Assembly (NCBI GenBank): GCA_017458585.1
Contig: JAFTAJ010000036.1
Location: 56,869 to 120,868, forward strand
Direction of reading: 5' to 3'
Source of the DNA: Bacteroidaceae bacterium
GTDB taxonomy: Bacteria; Bacteroidota; Bacteroidia; Bacteroidales; Bacteroidaceae
DNA: 64,000 nt
Positions 43,758-53,983 of this stretch are shown piece by piece. Numbering within the stretch: position 1 is the stretch's first letter; every line of letters starts with the position of its first letter. The position numbers and the translations under genes are program-made. Below the pieces are notes generated by a model. The model searched no databases. It saw only the letters and a program-made list of their open reading frames with translations, and had not been told where the DNA came from.

Positions 43758-46073
43758 ATGAAAAAGCTTCTAATCATTCTTACCCTGGCCTTCTCTCTCC
43801 CGCTCATCGGCAAGGCCGGTGATTGGAAATCGTATATCTCTTACCACGATGTTACCCAATGTCTGCCCGTGTATGACAAAGTGTATGCCGTGGCATCAGG
43901 CGGACTGTTCAGTTACACCTTCGGTAGCGACAACGCCCGCACCTACAGCAAGTCCTCCGGACTAAGTAGCACCGACATCACCCACATCGCCTATTGCGAC
44001 GATCTCGAAGTGCTGCTGCTTGTCTATCAGGATTATAACATCGACATCCTCGACGTGCAAGACAGTATCATCAATATCCCTCAATATAAAAACTCCGCAT
44101 ACACCGACAAAACCATTAACGACGTCACCATAAAAGGCGAGACAGCTTACCTGGCTACCAACTTCGGCGTAGTGGAAATCAACCTGCGCAAAGCCGAATA
44201 CACCAACGCCTACGAAACAGGCTTCGTGGTGCGCTGCGCTATTGGCGACAATGACAATATCTATGCCCTGGGCCCTGACGGTATCTATGTCGGCAGCAAG
44301 CAGACCAATCTCTTAGACCGCACTAACTGGAAAAAGAAAACCAACTCTTACATGCACAAACTCATTGCTTTCGGCGACGAGATATATGCCTTTAACAATA
44401 AAACAGGCCTCTACTCCTTTGACACCTCCACCGCCCAGACTGAATGTCTGTATGAAGGCACATTTACTCACTGCTCCAGCTATGGCGACGACTTGGTGCT
44501 CCGCAATCCCACCACTATCGTCACCATGAACGATAAACTTCACTTCAACACCTATAGCCTCGACAATGATTTCCGCGACCTGGGCAGCGACGGCACCCAC
44601 CTATGGGCTTCGTGCGGCACCCTTGGCCTGCAAGCCTACAAAGTCAGTACCGACACTCTGGGCAATAAGACTCTCACCCCCGATGGGGGCGGCATCGTGC
44701 CCAACAGTCCTGTGCGCAATTACTTTCACAACATGCAGCTCACCGACAAAAACCGCCTGTTGGTGGCTGGCGGTGCGCTCAACTACAGCGGAAAAACCGT
44801 CTTCGAGGGAACGCTCATGATGTTTGAAAACGGTAGATGGTTTAACTTCCCTGAAGACAGCATAGCCATCTGGACAGACGCGCAGTACTCTAACATGACC
44901 TCGCTTGTGCAAGATCCCAAAGACCCCAACCACCACTTCGCCTCTTCTGCCACCGCCGGACTCTACGAATACCGAAACGGCAACTTTATAAATCTTTACA
45001 ACAACGACAATAGTCCCATCTCCAGTATTTATCCCAAAAGGGCAAACTACAAAGTGTATAACCGCCTGTGCGGTGCCACATACGACAGCAACGGCAATCT
45101 GTGGATGTTCAACAATCAAGTGGACACCATCATCCGAGTAATGAAGCCCGACATGACATGGGAAAGCTTCTACTACCCTGAGATAAAGGGCTATCCCACC
45201 TTCGACCACTATATCTTCGATAGTCGCGGTTGGGTGTGGATGACTCACAGACGCTGGGCAGGAGCATATCTTGCCGGCATCGCGTGTCTAAACTATGGCA
45301 ACACCCTTTCCACCAAGAGCGATGACAACTTTGCGTTCTGCACCACCTTCACCGACCAAAACGGCACCACCACGCAGATAAGCCAGCTATATCATGCCGC
45401 CTTCGACCGCAACGATCAGCTGTGGATAGGCACCGACCAAGGAGTCTTTGTGCTTGAAAATCCCACTACTATCTTTGATACCAAGCAGACCTTCCGCCGA
45501 CCGCTCATCCCGCGCAATGACGGCACCAACTATGCCGACTATCTGCTTGACGGCGTGCCGGTGAAATGCGTTGCCGTTGATGGCGCCAACCGCAAATGGC
45601 TCGGCACAACCAACAATGGTCTTTACCTAGTGAGCGAAGACGGATTGGAAATAGTCGAACATTTTACCGCCGATAACTCGCCACTGCTATCCGACTGCAT
45701 CCTCTCGCTCGCGCTGCGACCCGACAACGGACTCCTGTTCATAGGCACCGACAAAGGTCTCGTCACCTATCGCGGCAACGCCACTGAGCCCGCTGAGAGC
45801 CTCAGCAAAAACAATGTAAAGGTCTTCCCCAATCCCGTGAGACCTACTTATAACGGACAAATTCGCATCACCGGCCTCACTGCCGACAGCGATGTAAAGA
45901 TTACCACCACCAGCGGTATGCTTGTGGCGCAGGGAACTTCGCTTGGCGGCACCTTTGTATGGAACGGTCGCGACAAAGCTGGCGACCGCGTGTCCACTGG
46001 CATTTATCATGTGATTGCTTCCGATGCCGAAGGCAAGAATGGCGTAGTCGCCAAAATACTGATAGTGAAATAA
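43758..46073 (+). CDS. porZ: PorZ-like type IX secretion system protein (two-propeller, CTD)
   Basis: 771 residues. The signal peptide is [18 protein letters not shown]. Two seven-bladed beta-propeller regions follow (repeating [14 protein letters not shown] and [16 protein letters not shown] units). The C-terminus is a type A sorting domain: [10 protein letters not shown]...[14 protein letters not shown]...GIYHVIAS...AKILIVK. Length and order fit PorZ of Porphyromonas gingivalis, a surface member of the PorU-V-Q-Z attachment complex that keeps its C-terminal domain. Two-component-regulator-type propeller proteins are alternatives. If correct, the organism encodes type IX secretion, consistent with sorting-domain-like ends at 15397-15876 and 28524-31904. 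Lies between rdgB and tyrS. Confidence 0.75.
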   Translation: MKKLLIILTLAFSLPLIGKAGDWKSYISYHDVTQCLPVYDKVYAVASGGLFSYTFGSDNARTYSKSSGLSSTDITHIAYCDDLEVLLLVYQDYNIDILDVQDSIINIPQYKNSAYTDKTINDVTIKGETAYLATNFGVVEINLRKAEYTNAYETGFVVRCAIGDNDNIYALGPDGIYVGSKQTNLLDRTNWKKKTNSYMHKLIAFGDEIYAFNNKTGLYSFDTSTAQTECLYEGTFTHCSSYGDDLVLRNPTTIVTMNDKLHFNTYSLDNDFRDLGSDGTHLWASCGTLGLQAYKVSTDTLGNKTLTPDGGGIVPNSPVRNYFHNMQLTDKNRLLVAGGALNYSGKTVFEGTLMMFENGRWFNFPEDSIAIWTDAQYSNMTSLVQDPKDPNHHFASSATAGLYEYRNGNFINLYNNDNSPISSIYPKRANYKVYNRLCGATYDSNGNLWMFNNQVDTIIRVMKPDMTWESFYYPEIKGYPTFDHYIFDSRGWVWMTHRRWAGAYLAGIACLNYGNTLSTKSDDNFAFCTTFTDQNGTTTQISQLYHAAFDRNDQLWIGTDQGVFVLENPTTIFDTKQTFRRPLIPRNDGTNYADYLLDGVPVKCVAVDGANRKWLGTTNNGLYLVSEDGLEIVEHFTADNSPLLSDCILSLALRPDNGLLFIGTDKGLVTYRGNATEPAESLSKNNVKVFPNPVRPTYNGQIRITGLTADSDVKITTTSGMLVAQGTSLGGTFVWNGRDKAGDRVSTGIYHVIASDAEGKNGVVAKILIVK

Positions 46074-46079
46074 ACTGCC

Positions 46080-46150
46080 CATTAACTACCTTTAACTACA
46101 CGTTAACTACTACTTTTATCTACTTTTATCTCCCTTTAACTACTTTACTT
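46080..46150 (+). repeat. TTAACTAC/TTTATCTAC low-complexity tract before tyrS
   Basis: The 70 bases between porZ and tyrS are mostly near-repeats of TTAACTAC and TTTTATCTAC. It belongs to the same class of short oligonucleotide repeats seen at 38301-38337, 51957-51983 and 59681-59724. Confidence 0.6.
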
Positions 46151-46156
46151 GTAAAC

Positions 46157-47446
46157 ATGAATTTTGTAGAAGAACTAAAATGGAGAGGCATGCTCCACCA
46201 AATCATGCCTGGTACTGAAGAACAACTTGCTAAAGAACCCACTACTGCTTATGTGGGCATAGACCCCACGGCCGACAGCTTGCATATCGGCCATCTGTGC
46301 GGTGTGATGATGCTGCGCCACTTGCAGCGTTGCGGCCACAAGCCCCTCGCCCTCATTGGCGGAGCTACCGGTATGATTGGCGACCCCTCTGGCAAGAGCC
46401 AGGAGCGCAACCTGCTTGACGAACAGACATTGCGCCACAACGTGGAGTGCATCAAGAAGCAGCTCGCCCGCTTTCTGGACTTTGAAAGCGATGCGCCCAA
46501 CCGCGCTGAACTGGTCAACAACTACGACTGGATGAAAGATTACACCTTCCTCGACTTCGCACGCGAAGTGGGCAAGCATATCACGGTGAACTACATGATG
46601 GCTAAAGACTCCGTGCAACGCCGACTCAACGGCGAGGCCAGCGACGGACTCAGCTTCACCGAGTTCACCTATCAGCTGCTGCAGGGCTACGACTTCCTCT
46701 ATCTCAACACTCACCGCAACTGCAAACTGCAGATGGGCGGCTCTGACCAATGGGGCAATATCACCACCGGCACCGAGCTCATACGCCGCACCACTGGAGG
46801 CGAGGCCTATGCCCTCACGTGCCCGCTCATCACCAAGAGCGACGGTCGCAAGTTCGGCAAGACTGAGAGTGGCAATGTGTGGCTCGACGCCAACCGCACC
46901 ACGCCCTACAAATTCTATCAGTTCTGGCTCAACGTTACCGATGAGGATGCAGAGCGCTACATCAAGATATTCACTTCGCTCAGCAAAGAGGAGATAGAGT
47001 CCCTTATCACCGAGCACCGCGCCGACCCAGGACGCCGCATTCTGCAAAAGCGACTGGGCGAAGAGGTGACTGTGCTTGTGCATGGCCGCGAAGCTTACGA
47101 GACTGCTGTCGAAGCCAGCAACCTGCTCTTTGGCAAGGCTACCAAAGAGAGCCTGCTCCACCTGGATGAGGCTACGCTGCTCAGCGTATTTGAGGGCGTG
47201 CCGCAGTATGAACTGCCTACTGCCACCATCATAGGTGCCAAAGCTGTGGACCTGCTCGCAGAGACCACTGACTGCTTCCCTTCGAAGGGTGAGTTCCGCA
47301 AGATGGTGAAGGGCGGCGGTGTGAGCATCAATAAAGAGAAAATCGCTGACACAGAATACACATTCTCTGACAGCGATCTTATCGGCAATAAGTATCTGCT
47401 CGTGCAGAAAGGCAAAAAGAATTACTACCTCTTTATTGCAAAATAG
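46157..47446 (+). CDS. tyrS: Tyrosyl-tRNA synthetase
   Basis: 429 residues starting [17 protein letters not shown]. The HIGH-type motif is [10 protein letters not shown], followed by [17 protein letters not shown]. The tyrosine-binding region is [10 protein letters not shown] and [15 protein letters not shown], the KMSKS-type loop is KFGKTESGN, and a C-terminal S4 RNA-binding domain ends the protein. The open frame extends upstream to 45959 within porZ; the ATG at 46157 is the start because everything before it is the porZ end and a repeat tract. Ends 3 bases before the stop of nadA, a convergent pair. Confidence 0.97.
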   Translation: MNFVEELKWRGMLHQIMPGTEEQLAKEPTTAYVGIDPTADSLHIGHLCGVMMLRHLQRCGHKPLALIGGATGMIGDPSGKSQERNLLDEQTLRHNVECIKKQLARFLDFESDAPNRAELVNNYDWMKDYTFLDFAREVGKHITVNYMMAKDSVQRRLNGEASDGLSFTEFTYQLLQGYDFLYLNTHRNCKLQMGGSDQWGNITTGTELIRRTTGGEAYALTCPLITKSDGRKFGKTESGNVWLDANRTTPYKFYQFWLNVTDEDAERYIKIFTSLSKEEIESLITEHRADPGRRILQKRLGEEVTVLVHGREAYETAVEASNLLFGKATKESLLHLDEATLLSVFEGVPQYELPTATIIGAKAVDLLAETTDCFPSKGEFRKMVKGGGVSINKEKIADTEYTFSDSDLIGNKYLLVQKGKKNYYLFIAK

Positions 47447-47449
47447 TTT

Positions 47450-48469
47450 TTAAGAAATTCCCAGCTCCTCACTGATACGCAGCATTGCGTCGATAGGCTT
47501 GCGAGCCTGCTTTATCACACTCTGCGCTACCTTTACCTCTGGCCATTCGTAGCGCAGAGTGTTGTATAGTTTCTCCAGAGTGTTGAGACGCATATATGCG
47601 CACTCGTTGCAGCCGCATGTCACACCCTGCTGCACATCTCCCTCAGGATGACTGGGGGGCACGGGGATGAATGTCTTGTCGGGAGCCTGACGCTGCATCT
47701 CAAAAAGGATGCCGCTTTCCGTTGCTACAATAAACTGTTGGTGCTCGCTGTGTACCGCATAATTGAGAAGCCTTGCCGTGGAGCCGACCACGTCGGCCAG
47801 TTTCACCACCGGCCCTTTGCACTCAGGATGCGCCAGTACCTTAGCATCGGGGTACTGCTCCTTAAGGCTGATTATCGCCTCTACCGAGAAACGCTCATGC
47901 ACATGGCATGCCCCGTTCCACAACAGCATCTTGCGCCCCGTGATAGAGTTGATATATTCGCCAAGGTTGCGGTCGGGACCAAATATCAGCTTCTGGCTCT
48001 TGGGGAATGACTCCACTATCTGACGGGCGTTGCTTGAGGTCACCACCACATCAGTCATTGTCTTAGTGGCAGCCGTAGTGTTGACGTATGAAATGACCTT
48101 ATGATCGGGGTGCGCCTCAGTAAACTTACGAAACTCGTCCGCAGGACAGCTCTCCGCCAACGAACAGGAAGCGTTAAGGTCTGGTATCAGCACCTTCTTC
48201 TTCGGGCAAAGAATCTTGTTCGTTTCGCCCATAAAGTGCACGCCACACATCACGATGATATCGGCATCCGTCTTGGCTGCTTCGCGAGCCAATGCCAGAC
48301 TGTCGCCAATAAAGTCGGCTATCTCCTGTAGCGGACGATCGGTGTAGTAGTGCGCCAGGATAACAGCGTTTTTTTCTTTACACATGCGGCGTATCTCCGC
48401 TTGTATGTCTATCCCTTCGGGTATCGGCTCATCTATAAAGCCCTTTTCTTTCCAACTTTCTTTTATCAT
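47450..48469 (-). CDS. nadA: Quinolinate synthase
   Basis: 4Fe-4S enzyme condensing iminoaspartate with dihydroxyacetone phosphate to quinolinate, second step of NAD synthesis after NadB (12962-14554). The 339 residues show three cluster cysteines: in MCGVHFMGETN, NGACHVHERFS and GCNECAYMRLNTLEK. Full family length. The radical SAM gene upstream ends 31 bases before its start, so the two are probably cotranscribed. nadC is not in the window. Confidence 0.95.
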   Translation of the reverse strand: MIKESWKEKGFIDEPIPEGIDIQAEIRRMCKEKNAVILAHYYTDRPLQEIADFIGDSLALAREAAKTDADIIVMCGVHFMGETNKILCPKKKVLIPDLNASCSLAESCPADEFRKFTEAHPDHKVISYVNTTAATKTMTDVVVTSSNARQIVESFPKSQKLIFGPDRNLGEYINSITGRKMLLWNGACHVHERFSVEAIISLKEQYPDAKVLAHPECKGPVVKLADVVGSTARLLNYAVHSEHQQFIVATESGILFEMQRQAPDKTFIPVPPSHPEGDVQQGVTCGCNECAYMRLNTLEKLYNTLRYEWPEVKVAQSVIKQARKPIDAMLRISEELGIS

Positions 48470-48500
48470 GATATTATTGTTTAACTCTCAATCTCTTTTT

Positions 48501-49277
48501 TCAATACGATGCCGTTGCCTTGATACCAAGGGCCTCCACACGTCTTACTATATTATCAAGCTCCTCGTGGGTTGCCTTGCGCAAATCGTGGTCTGGCGTT
48601 TCGCGGTCAATAGTATAAACCATCACCTGCTGAGGACCTATCTCCTTTAAAGCCTCCAGCCACGGAGCGATATATTCTTCTTTGACATTGCCCGCATCCT
48701 GCGTACCGATAGAGCCATGCATAAACATCGTCTGAATGATTACGTGCCCTGCAAACTCTTTCATCTTATCTATCAGCACTCTCACATCATAGACTCCCGT
48801 CGGACGATTAACTCTATGTATATAATCAAGGTCAACAGTATCTAATTTCAAGATATTGTTGTCCACCAGCAGAAGCGCTTCAAACACCTTAGGCCTGGTT
48901 ATCAGAGTGGCATTACTGAGTACGCTTACCTTTGCTCTCGGACAGTAATGGCCACGGAGAGCTATAGTGTCTTTGATGATATTCAAAAAGTCAGGATGTG
49001 CTGTCGGCTCACCATTTCCCGCGAAAGTAAGCACATCCGGCAACTGTCCTTCCACATTCATCTTTTTCAGCTGAGCCTCAAGCGCCGCCTTTACTTCATG
49101 GCGCGTAGGCCTTTTGTCACGAGGGCGCCTATCGGCATTAAACCCACACTCGCAGTAGATACAGTCAAATGTACACACCTTTCCATCTGCAGGCATCAAG
49201 TTGATACCCAGCGAGATGCCCAGCCTGCGACTGCGAACAGGACCGAAAATAGGGGAAGGATATATTACTGTGGCCAT
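48501..49277 (-). CDS. Radical SAM protein, unknown substrate
   Basis: 258 residues. The CxxxCxxC cluster is in CTFDCIYCECG, with the FAGNGEPTAHPDF segment that corresponds to the GGEP SAM-binding motif. It is a small stand-alone radical SAM domain without an auxiliary SPASM cluster. The N-terminal FGPVRSRRLGISLGINLMP is typical of the COG0731/wyosine-like group of radical SAM proteins in Bacteroidota; the substrate is not known. Next to nadA and downstream of the HhH protein. Confidence 0.85.
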   Translation of the reverse strand: MATVIYPSPIFGPVRSRRLGISLGINLMPADGKVCTFDCIYCECGFNADRRPRDKRPTRHEVKAALEAQLKKMNVEGQLPDVLTFAGNGEPTAHPDFLNIIKDTIALRGHYCPRAKVSVLSNATLITRPKVFEALLLVDNNILKLDTVDLDYIHRVNRPTGVYDVRVLIDKMKEFAGHVIIQTMFMHGSIGTQDAGNVKEEYIAPWLEALKEIGPQQVMVYTIDRETPDHDLRKATHEELDNIVRRVEALGIKATASY

Positions 49278-49334
49278 GATTTCTTTTTTATATATATAAA
49301 TATGGTGTCTGCAAAAATAATCATTTTTTTGTAA

Positions 49335-51392
49335 TTAGAAGCGCAACGCTACCTGAATAAGAATATCTTGTAATGTTGAGCCGTTATATTGCCTTAATCC
49401 TGTGCCAATAGTGTCGCGATTGGTATAGTGCGTCAATGCATATTTTACTGCCATCGACAGCGGTCCCATCGTGTGCTGCACCGATGCCGACAAGCGCCCT
49501 CCATGATAATAGCACGCCGGATAGCCGCCCGAATACAGCAATATTGGCTCATATAGCCTTAAGGCTTCTGCGTACGAATCAGTATGAAAAACGGCGCCTG
49601 CCATACCCAATCGCGTTGCCTTGGTTACAGACACCGACGCTTTTTGCGACACCATCCATCCACTCGTCTTTTCTTTGTCTGGCTGCGATAGCAATGTGAA
49701 ATCTATTGTAGAAGTCAATTTCCACACTTTTCCTGAATAGCGCCATTGTCCTTTTAGGGTGTGCTGCACTTTGCTGTCTGGATGCCCTGCGCTATTATCA
49801 TCCGGTCGCGAACGCAACTTATAACGTAGCAACCACGTTGTTGTATTATACGGAATATATTCCATTTGCAACATAGCCGAGACACTATTCTTGGGATTAT
49901 TGCTCGCATATACTGCAAACGGGAAATGCGCCACGTCCAAATAACTCTTAACAACCCAATGCTTGACTGGCTCCAAGCTAATGCCCAGCATCACACCGTG
50001 CTCATTTTGAATGCGCGAACCCGTACGATAACTCTGCGCCGAAGTGGCAAGATAATGTTTAGAATAGTATCGATGCAAGAGATTAACTATCATCTTGTGG
50101 TGCGGTGCATATTGCAGACGATGCAATGCAGCCAGTCCGCCTTGTTGAGAAGTAGCTGTCTCTCCCCAAAGTTTCAAAGCACCCTTCTGTGTAGAGTAAG
50201 TTAGGCTGTAGTTACCAAAATTGCTACCCTGAAAATAATACTTGCGATAAAATGCTGTGGGCTTGCAATAAGGAGTGTTATAATGAGTTAGCGCCGCATT
50301 GACACCCAGCTGCACCACTCCCAAATCAGCACCCACCGATACTCCGCCTTGTAGGGCAGATATATTGTGGCGTTTGTTCATCTCCAGCGGCGTGCGATGA
50401 TAGCCGTTAGTAATAATTGTTGAGATGCTATCGCCCTTTAGCGTGGCATCAAGCTTGCGCCATGAACCAAACGTTTTTATGTTTATTTTACCCAAGGTGA
50501 TATCTATTGCACCGCCTCTAAGAAACAATGCCTCATCAGTTGCTGTATGAGCTGTAAAGCCTGCCTGCCTTGGACTCATTGTTGCTAACACACTCATGGG
50601 GTCAGCACCCGATGATCCTATGGTAAGCCCTAAGCCAAAGTGTGCCGTGAAGTCACCCACAATCCATTTCTTCACTGGCCCATAGCCTTTGCCCATAACA
50701 AAAGCAGAATAAGAGTCATACAGCCCGTTGCCTTTCGCAGCAAAAGGCTCACCCTCGTCTTTCTGTGCTGTCAGTCCCCAAAGTAGGCGGTTGTTCAGCG
50801 AGGAGCGGTAGCGCAATGTGGTAGATACATTATTGCCCAAATACTGACAGTTTGGATTGCGTTCCAATTCCTCTTGCGTATGAGATTTAATTCCTTCGCG
50901 CTTATACAGCGGAACTCCCATTGTTACAGACAGGTCTGTACGCAGTCCTTTTGCTTCATCCGCAAAGACAGAGTTAGTCCGACTGTTTTTCAAAGAATCT
51001 GGGACATGCTTTCTGCGATAAGGACCACTTTCGGACGAACAAAAGAAAAACAACGCAAGGTATTTGCGTTCCTTATGGTATAGGTTCTTCACAAACATAA
51101 GCTCCCCCATCGACAATAATCCGTGTGATTTCTTTACCAGACTAAGGATGGAGTCCGCCTGCTCCTCAGTAAGGAACGGCATACGCATTAGGTCTGTCTT
51201 CTGTGCCCTGTTTATATCCAAAGGATGCCGGTGCATTTCCATCAACTCTTCATAGAGCCCTGTTGTTCCGTCCTCCTCTGTTGTCAGTTCTTCAATATAT
51301 TCTTCTGCAAACTCTGCCCAATCATCTTCTTGGCCAAAACCTACCAAAGAGATGAAAAAGAACAAAAATGCTATGGCACATTTATTTACCAT
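49335..51392 (-). CDS. Helix-hairpin-helix protein with predicted outer-membrane barrel
   Basis: 685 residues. After the signal peptide (MVNKCAIAFLFFFISLVGF) comes an acidic segment and a ComEA-type HhH (PLDINRAQKTDLMRMPFLT, about 58-85). The rest is rich in alternating aromatic/polar strands (LRYRSSLNNRLLWGL, STTLRYRSS, GQWRYSGKVWK) and ends in QVALRF, an aromatic C-terminus typical of outer-membrane beta-barrels. The combination of a DNA-binding-type HhH with a surface barrel is notable: an uptake role is conceivable but unproven. It overlaps DUF4294 by one base (TAATG), so the two are translationally coupled. Confidence 0.75.
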   Translation of the reverse strand: MVNKCAIAFLFFFISLVGFGQEDDWAEFAEEYIEELTTEEDGTTGLYEELMEMHRHPLDINRAQKTDLMRMPFLTEEQADSILSLVKKSHGLLSMGELMFVKNLYHKERKYLALFFFCSSESGPYRRKHVPDSLKNSRTNSVFADEAKGLRTDLSVTMGVPLYKREGIKSHTQEELERNPNCQYLGNNVSTTLRYRSSLNNRLLWGLTAQKDEGEPFAAKGNGLYDSYSAFVMGKGYGPVKKWIVGDFTAHFGLGLTIGSSGADPMSVLATMSPRQAGFTAHTATDEALFLRGGAIDITLGKINIKTFGSWRKLDATLKGDSISTIITNGYHRTPLEMNKRHNISALQGGVSVGADLGVVQLGVNAALTHYNTPYCKPTAFYRKYYFQGSNFGNYSLTYSTQKGALKLWGETATSQQGGLAALHRLQYAPHHKMIVNLLHRYYSKHYLATSAQSYRTGSRIQNEHGVMLGISLEPVKHWVVKSYLDVAHFPFAVYASNNPKNSVSAMLQMEYIPYNTTTWLLRYKLRSRPDDNSAGHPDSKVQHTLKGQWRYSGKVWKLTSTIDFTLLSQPDKEKTSGWMVSQKASVSVTKATRLGMAGAVFHTDSYAEALRLYEPILLYSGGYPACYYHGGRLSASVQHTMGPLSMAVKYALTHYTNRDTIGTGLRQYNGSTLQDILIQVALRF

Positions 51393-52057
51393 TACAACTG
51401 TCCACTCTCCACCTTGCGAACTATTTTCTCAATCTCGCGATCTTCTCCTTCAGGATCGTAGTGCTTGCGGAGATTATTGCCAAATAGTGAACTAAGCACA
51501 TTATACATGTTTGCCCTTACCGGCCCAAGAAACGCTTTTATCATCTCAAAGCTTGTCTGACCACACTCACGGTCAATTAGCTTCACCAACAATTTGCCCT
51601 GCGTTTTGGTTATCTTGCGTACCGTAGGCTCATATTGCTTGCGCACTCCACGCTCTACTGCTTTGATGTGGCGTTTCTTCTCCTTTTTGTCATCGAGCGT
51701 CTCTAAATAATCATGCGTTTCTATAAGTATTTGGCGCGTCAGCTTAGCATAAGGAAAGACATAACGCACATCGCGTACCAGCTTATCGTATTTTTGGCGT
51801 TCTCGCTCATTCTTAAATGTCTTTGGTGCAGTCTTATAAAACTCATGAAGTGTAATATTTGGAATACTGTCACCCTGATACCACGCACGATCCACCTTGA
51901 CATACATAGCCACCTGAATAGTATCATTGTCTTCATTTTGCGCATGTATGCCAACAAGCATTGAACATTGAACGTTGAACACCACACATAGTAGAACGCT
52001 CTGCCAATGCCTTACTATATAATATATAATGTGTTGCTTCATGGTTTGCGAGTGCAA
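51392..52057 (-). CDS. DUF4294 family exported protein
   Basis: 221 residues. After an N-terminal hydrophobic stretch the family core begins (MYVKVDRAWYQGDSIPNIT, then KLVRDVRYVFPYAK and a basic helix, then DRECGQTSFEMIKAFLG). Function unknown, Bacteroidota-specific. The signal region includes VVFNVQCSMLV, encoded by GTTCAACGTTCAATGTTCAATG, a member of the GTTCAA short-repeat class. Several possible starts (residues 1, 6). First gene of the minus run ending in nadA. Confidence 0.8.
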   Translation of the reverse strand: MHSQTMKQHIIYYIVRHWQSVLLCVVFNVQCSMLVGIHAQNEDNDTIQVAMYVKVDRAWYQGDSIPNITLHEFYKTAPKTFKNERERQKYDKLVRDVRYVFPYAKLTRQILIETHDYLETLDDKKEKKRHIKAVERGVRKQYEPTVRKITKTQGKLLVKLIDRECGQTSFEMIKAFLGPVRANMYNVLSSLFGNNLRKHYDPEGEDREIEKIVRKVESGQL

Positions 52058-52117
52058 AATTACTAATTACATCTAATATTTTACATTTTCATTTGCTAAT
52101 TTATCATAAAATTGTGG

Positions 52118-52125
52118 TAACTTCG
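52118..52125 (+). promoter_or_regulatory. -7-like element of the SpoU methyltransferase gene
   Basis: TAACTTCG, one base from TAnnTTTG; TTTG at 52092-52095 lies 22 bases upstream, slightly long. The start codon is at 52142. Confidence 0.4.
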
Positions 52126-52141
52126 CTCCAAAATCCAAAAG

Positions 52142-52684
52142 ATGCATAAACTTACTGTTCTTGAAATGAAGCGCCTTAGTGCAGAAGAATTCCGCCAGGC
52201 AGAAAAAACTCCACTTATTATTGTGCTCGATAATGTGAGGAGTATGTATAATGTAGGTTCTATCTTGCGTACTGCTGACGGTTTTCGCATTGAGAGGGTT
52301 TGTTTATGCGGCATTACTGGCACTCCGCCTCATCAAGAAATTCACAAAACTGCACTTGGCGCCGAAGATAGCGTTGAATGGACATACTATAAAAACACTC
52401 TCGACTGTATCAATGATCTACGCAATAATGGTTTTATCATTGTTGCTTTAGAGCAGGTGGAAGAAAGTCAAAATATGATGACGTGGCAAGATTCCCGTCC
52501 TATGGCCATTATCGTTGGCAATGAGGTTAAAGGTGTTTCCCAGGATGTGGTAGATGTTGCTGACTACTGCCTGGAGATTCCTCAGATTGGTTGCAAACAT
52601 TCCTTTAATGTTGCTTGTGCGGCTGCTATGGTTATGTGGCAATACTATAAGAATTTTTCTGTTCATAATTCTGTGAATAACTAG
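52142..52684 (+). CDS. SpoU/TrmH-family RNA methyltransferase
   Basis: 180-residue SPOUT methyltransferase without the N-terminal substrate-binding extension of RlmB. Signatures are IIVLDNVRSMYNVGSILRTA, the SAM knot IIVGNEVKGVSQDVVD, and LEIPQIGCKHSFNVACAAA. It probably 2'-O-methylates a tRNA or rRNA nucleotide; the site is not predictable. It is separated from the minus-strand DUF4294 gene by 84 bases and followed by a 516-base AT-rich gap. Confidence 0.9.
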   Translation: MHKLTVLEMKRLSAEEFRQAEKTPLIIVLDNVRSMYNVGSILRTADGFRIERVCLCGITGTPPHQEIHKTALGAEDSVEWTYYKNTLDCINDLRNNGFIIVALEQVEESQNMMTWQDSRPMAIIVGNEVKGVSQDVVDVADYCLEIPQIGCKHSFNVACAAAMVMWQYYKNFSVHNSVNN

Positions 52685-53200
52685 TGCAAGATGCTGTGGA
52701 ATTATATACCTCTTTCCTGACGTGTATTTTTCCACCACTATCCACTAACTTTATTACTTTCTTCATAGAGTTTTCAACACTTTACTTTTCTTTATTTTAA
52801 ATTTCCACCTTTTCCTTTCTCTATATTTCCCTATTGTGAAAATAGGCAGTAATGAATTCTCTATTTATTTGATAAATCAGAGCATTATACTTTCGTTTAT
52901 TTGTGGAAAATTTGTTAACTAAATCATATAAAAAGTGGAAAAGAAAATAATCTTTCAGATTACAAATTGTTTTTAACAGTTTCCACTCTTATAATATAAC
53001 AAACCGACATACCTTTTTAAAAATACATAATAAAAAATATATAATTCCTTATCTTTCATTTTTGCCGTGGAAAAAGAAAAGAAATTGTGTTTTTCCCTTT
53101 AATTATACTTTTTTTTGTTCTTTTTTTTTGGAAAATCAATTATTAGTTTTAATTTTGGAGCAAATTTGAATTATTGTTAAACTTTTTAAACTATTAAATT
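52685..53200. other. Candidate replication origin: AT-rich gap with clustered TTTTCCAC sites
   Basis: No gene. Eight DnaA-box-like sites occur in 380 bases, both orientations: AATTCCACA (52695-52703, minus), TTTTCCACC (52728-52736), CTATCCACT (52738-52746), ATTTCCACC (52801-52809), TTTTCCACA (52902-52910, minus), TTTTCCACT (52934-52942, minus), GTTTCCACT (52979-52987) and TTTTCCACG (53066-53074, minus). TTTTCCACA equals the relaxed DnaA box TTWTNCACA. Very AT-rich tracts lie at 53010-53050 and 53095-53150, suitable for unwinding. Genes to the left (47450-52057) are on minus and those to the right (52142-61713) on plus, as at many origins. Not proven. Confidence 0.5.
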
Positions 53201-53947
53201 ATGGCTTTTTGTTCAAAATGTGGTCAGCAAGTAGCTGACGGTGTTCAATTCTGCCCCGCATGCGGTGCTCCCATGGAAGCAGCTCCTGCTGCAGCTCCCC
53301 AGACTCCTGTGTACAACAATGCTCCCGAGCATCTGGACTTCATTCCTAGCGAGAACTCGGCAAAATTCCCGACGTTTGCGTACATCGGTATTGCTGGTGC
53401 TGTGATTTCATTGATTCTTGCTTTCATCAACATCTTTGACAGCCCAAGGCTTTACTATTTCCTCTATGCAATTGCAGCAGCTTGCACAGCCGTTGCTATG
53501 TTCAAGCTCTATGATAGCCTAAAGAAAGGTCTTGCAGGTCATAAGAAACCGATGCCTGGTCTTATTACTACTACTGCATGGTTCTTGGTAGCAAGTCAAG
53601 CATTGATGGTTCTGGCAGGCCTGATTGTTTTACTGGCAGGTCTTGACGGTGTTGGTGCCGCAGCTGGTATCGGTGTGTTTGGCGGCATTGTTTCGTTTGT
53701 TTATCTTATCCTCATGCTGATTGTTGCCTTTACTCTTATTGGCAGTTACACCGGCAATGTTAAGACTCTGGGTTGGCTGTTTGTTATTCCTGTTATCATA
53801 GGTCTTATCGGTGCAATCGGCGGCGGTGCTTTGGCTTTGTCAGGTGGCAAGATTGGCGTGTTCACTATTATATTTGCCATCATAAGCTGCGCTATCACAG
53901 TTTACATCTATCTGTTTGCTAAGAAGATTATTTGTGACAAGGCATAA
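53201..53947 (+). CDS. Zinc-ribbon membrane protein
   Basis: 248 residues. The N-terminal zinc ribbon is CSKCGQQVADGVQFCPACG (two CxxC pairs). A linker rich in Ala and Pro leads to about five hydrophobic segments (from residue 65 to the end). Such zinc-ribbon membrane proteins are common and largely uncharacterised. It is the first gene after the AT-rich gap; 36 bases separate it from the lipoprotein gene, so the three genes 53201-55154 may be one unit. Confidence 0.78.
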   Translation: MAFCSKCGQQVADGVQFCPACGAPMEAAPAAAPQTPVYNNAPEHLDFIPSENSAKFPTFAYIGIAGAVISLILAFINIFDSPRLYYFLYAIAAACTAVAMFKLYDSLKKGLAGHKKPMPGLITTTAWFLVASQALMVLAGLIVLLAGLDGVGAAAGIGVFGGIVSFVYLILMLIVAFTLIGSYTGNVKTLGWLFVIPVIIGLIGAIGGGALALSGGKIGVFTIIFAIISCAITVYIYLFAKKIICDKA

Positions 53948-53983
53948 AGAATATATTTATTAACCTATAAAATTATTAAAGAG

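Noticed and set aside
46175..47161. 328-codon frame on minus opposite tyrS
   Set aside because: Antisense of conserved tyrS.
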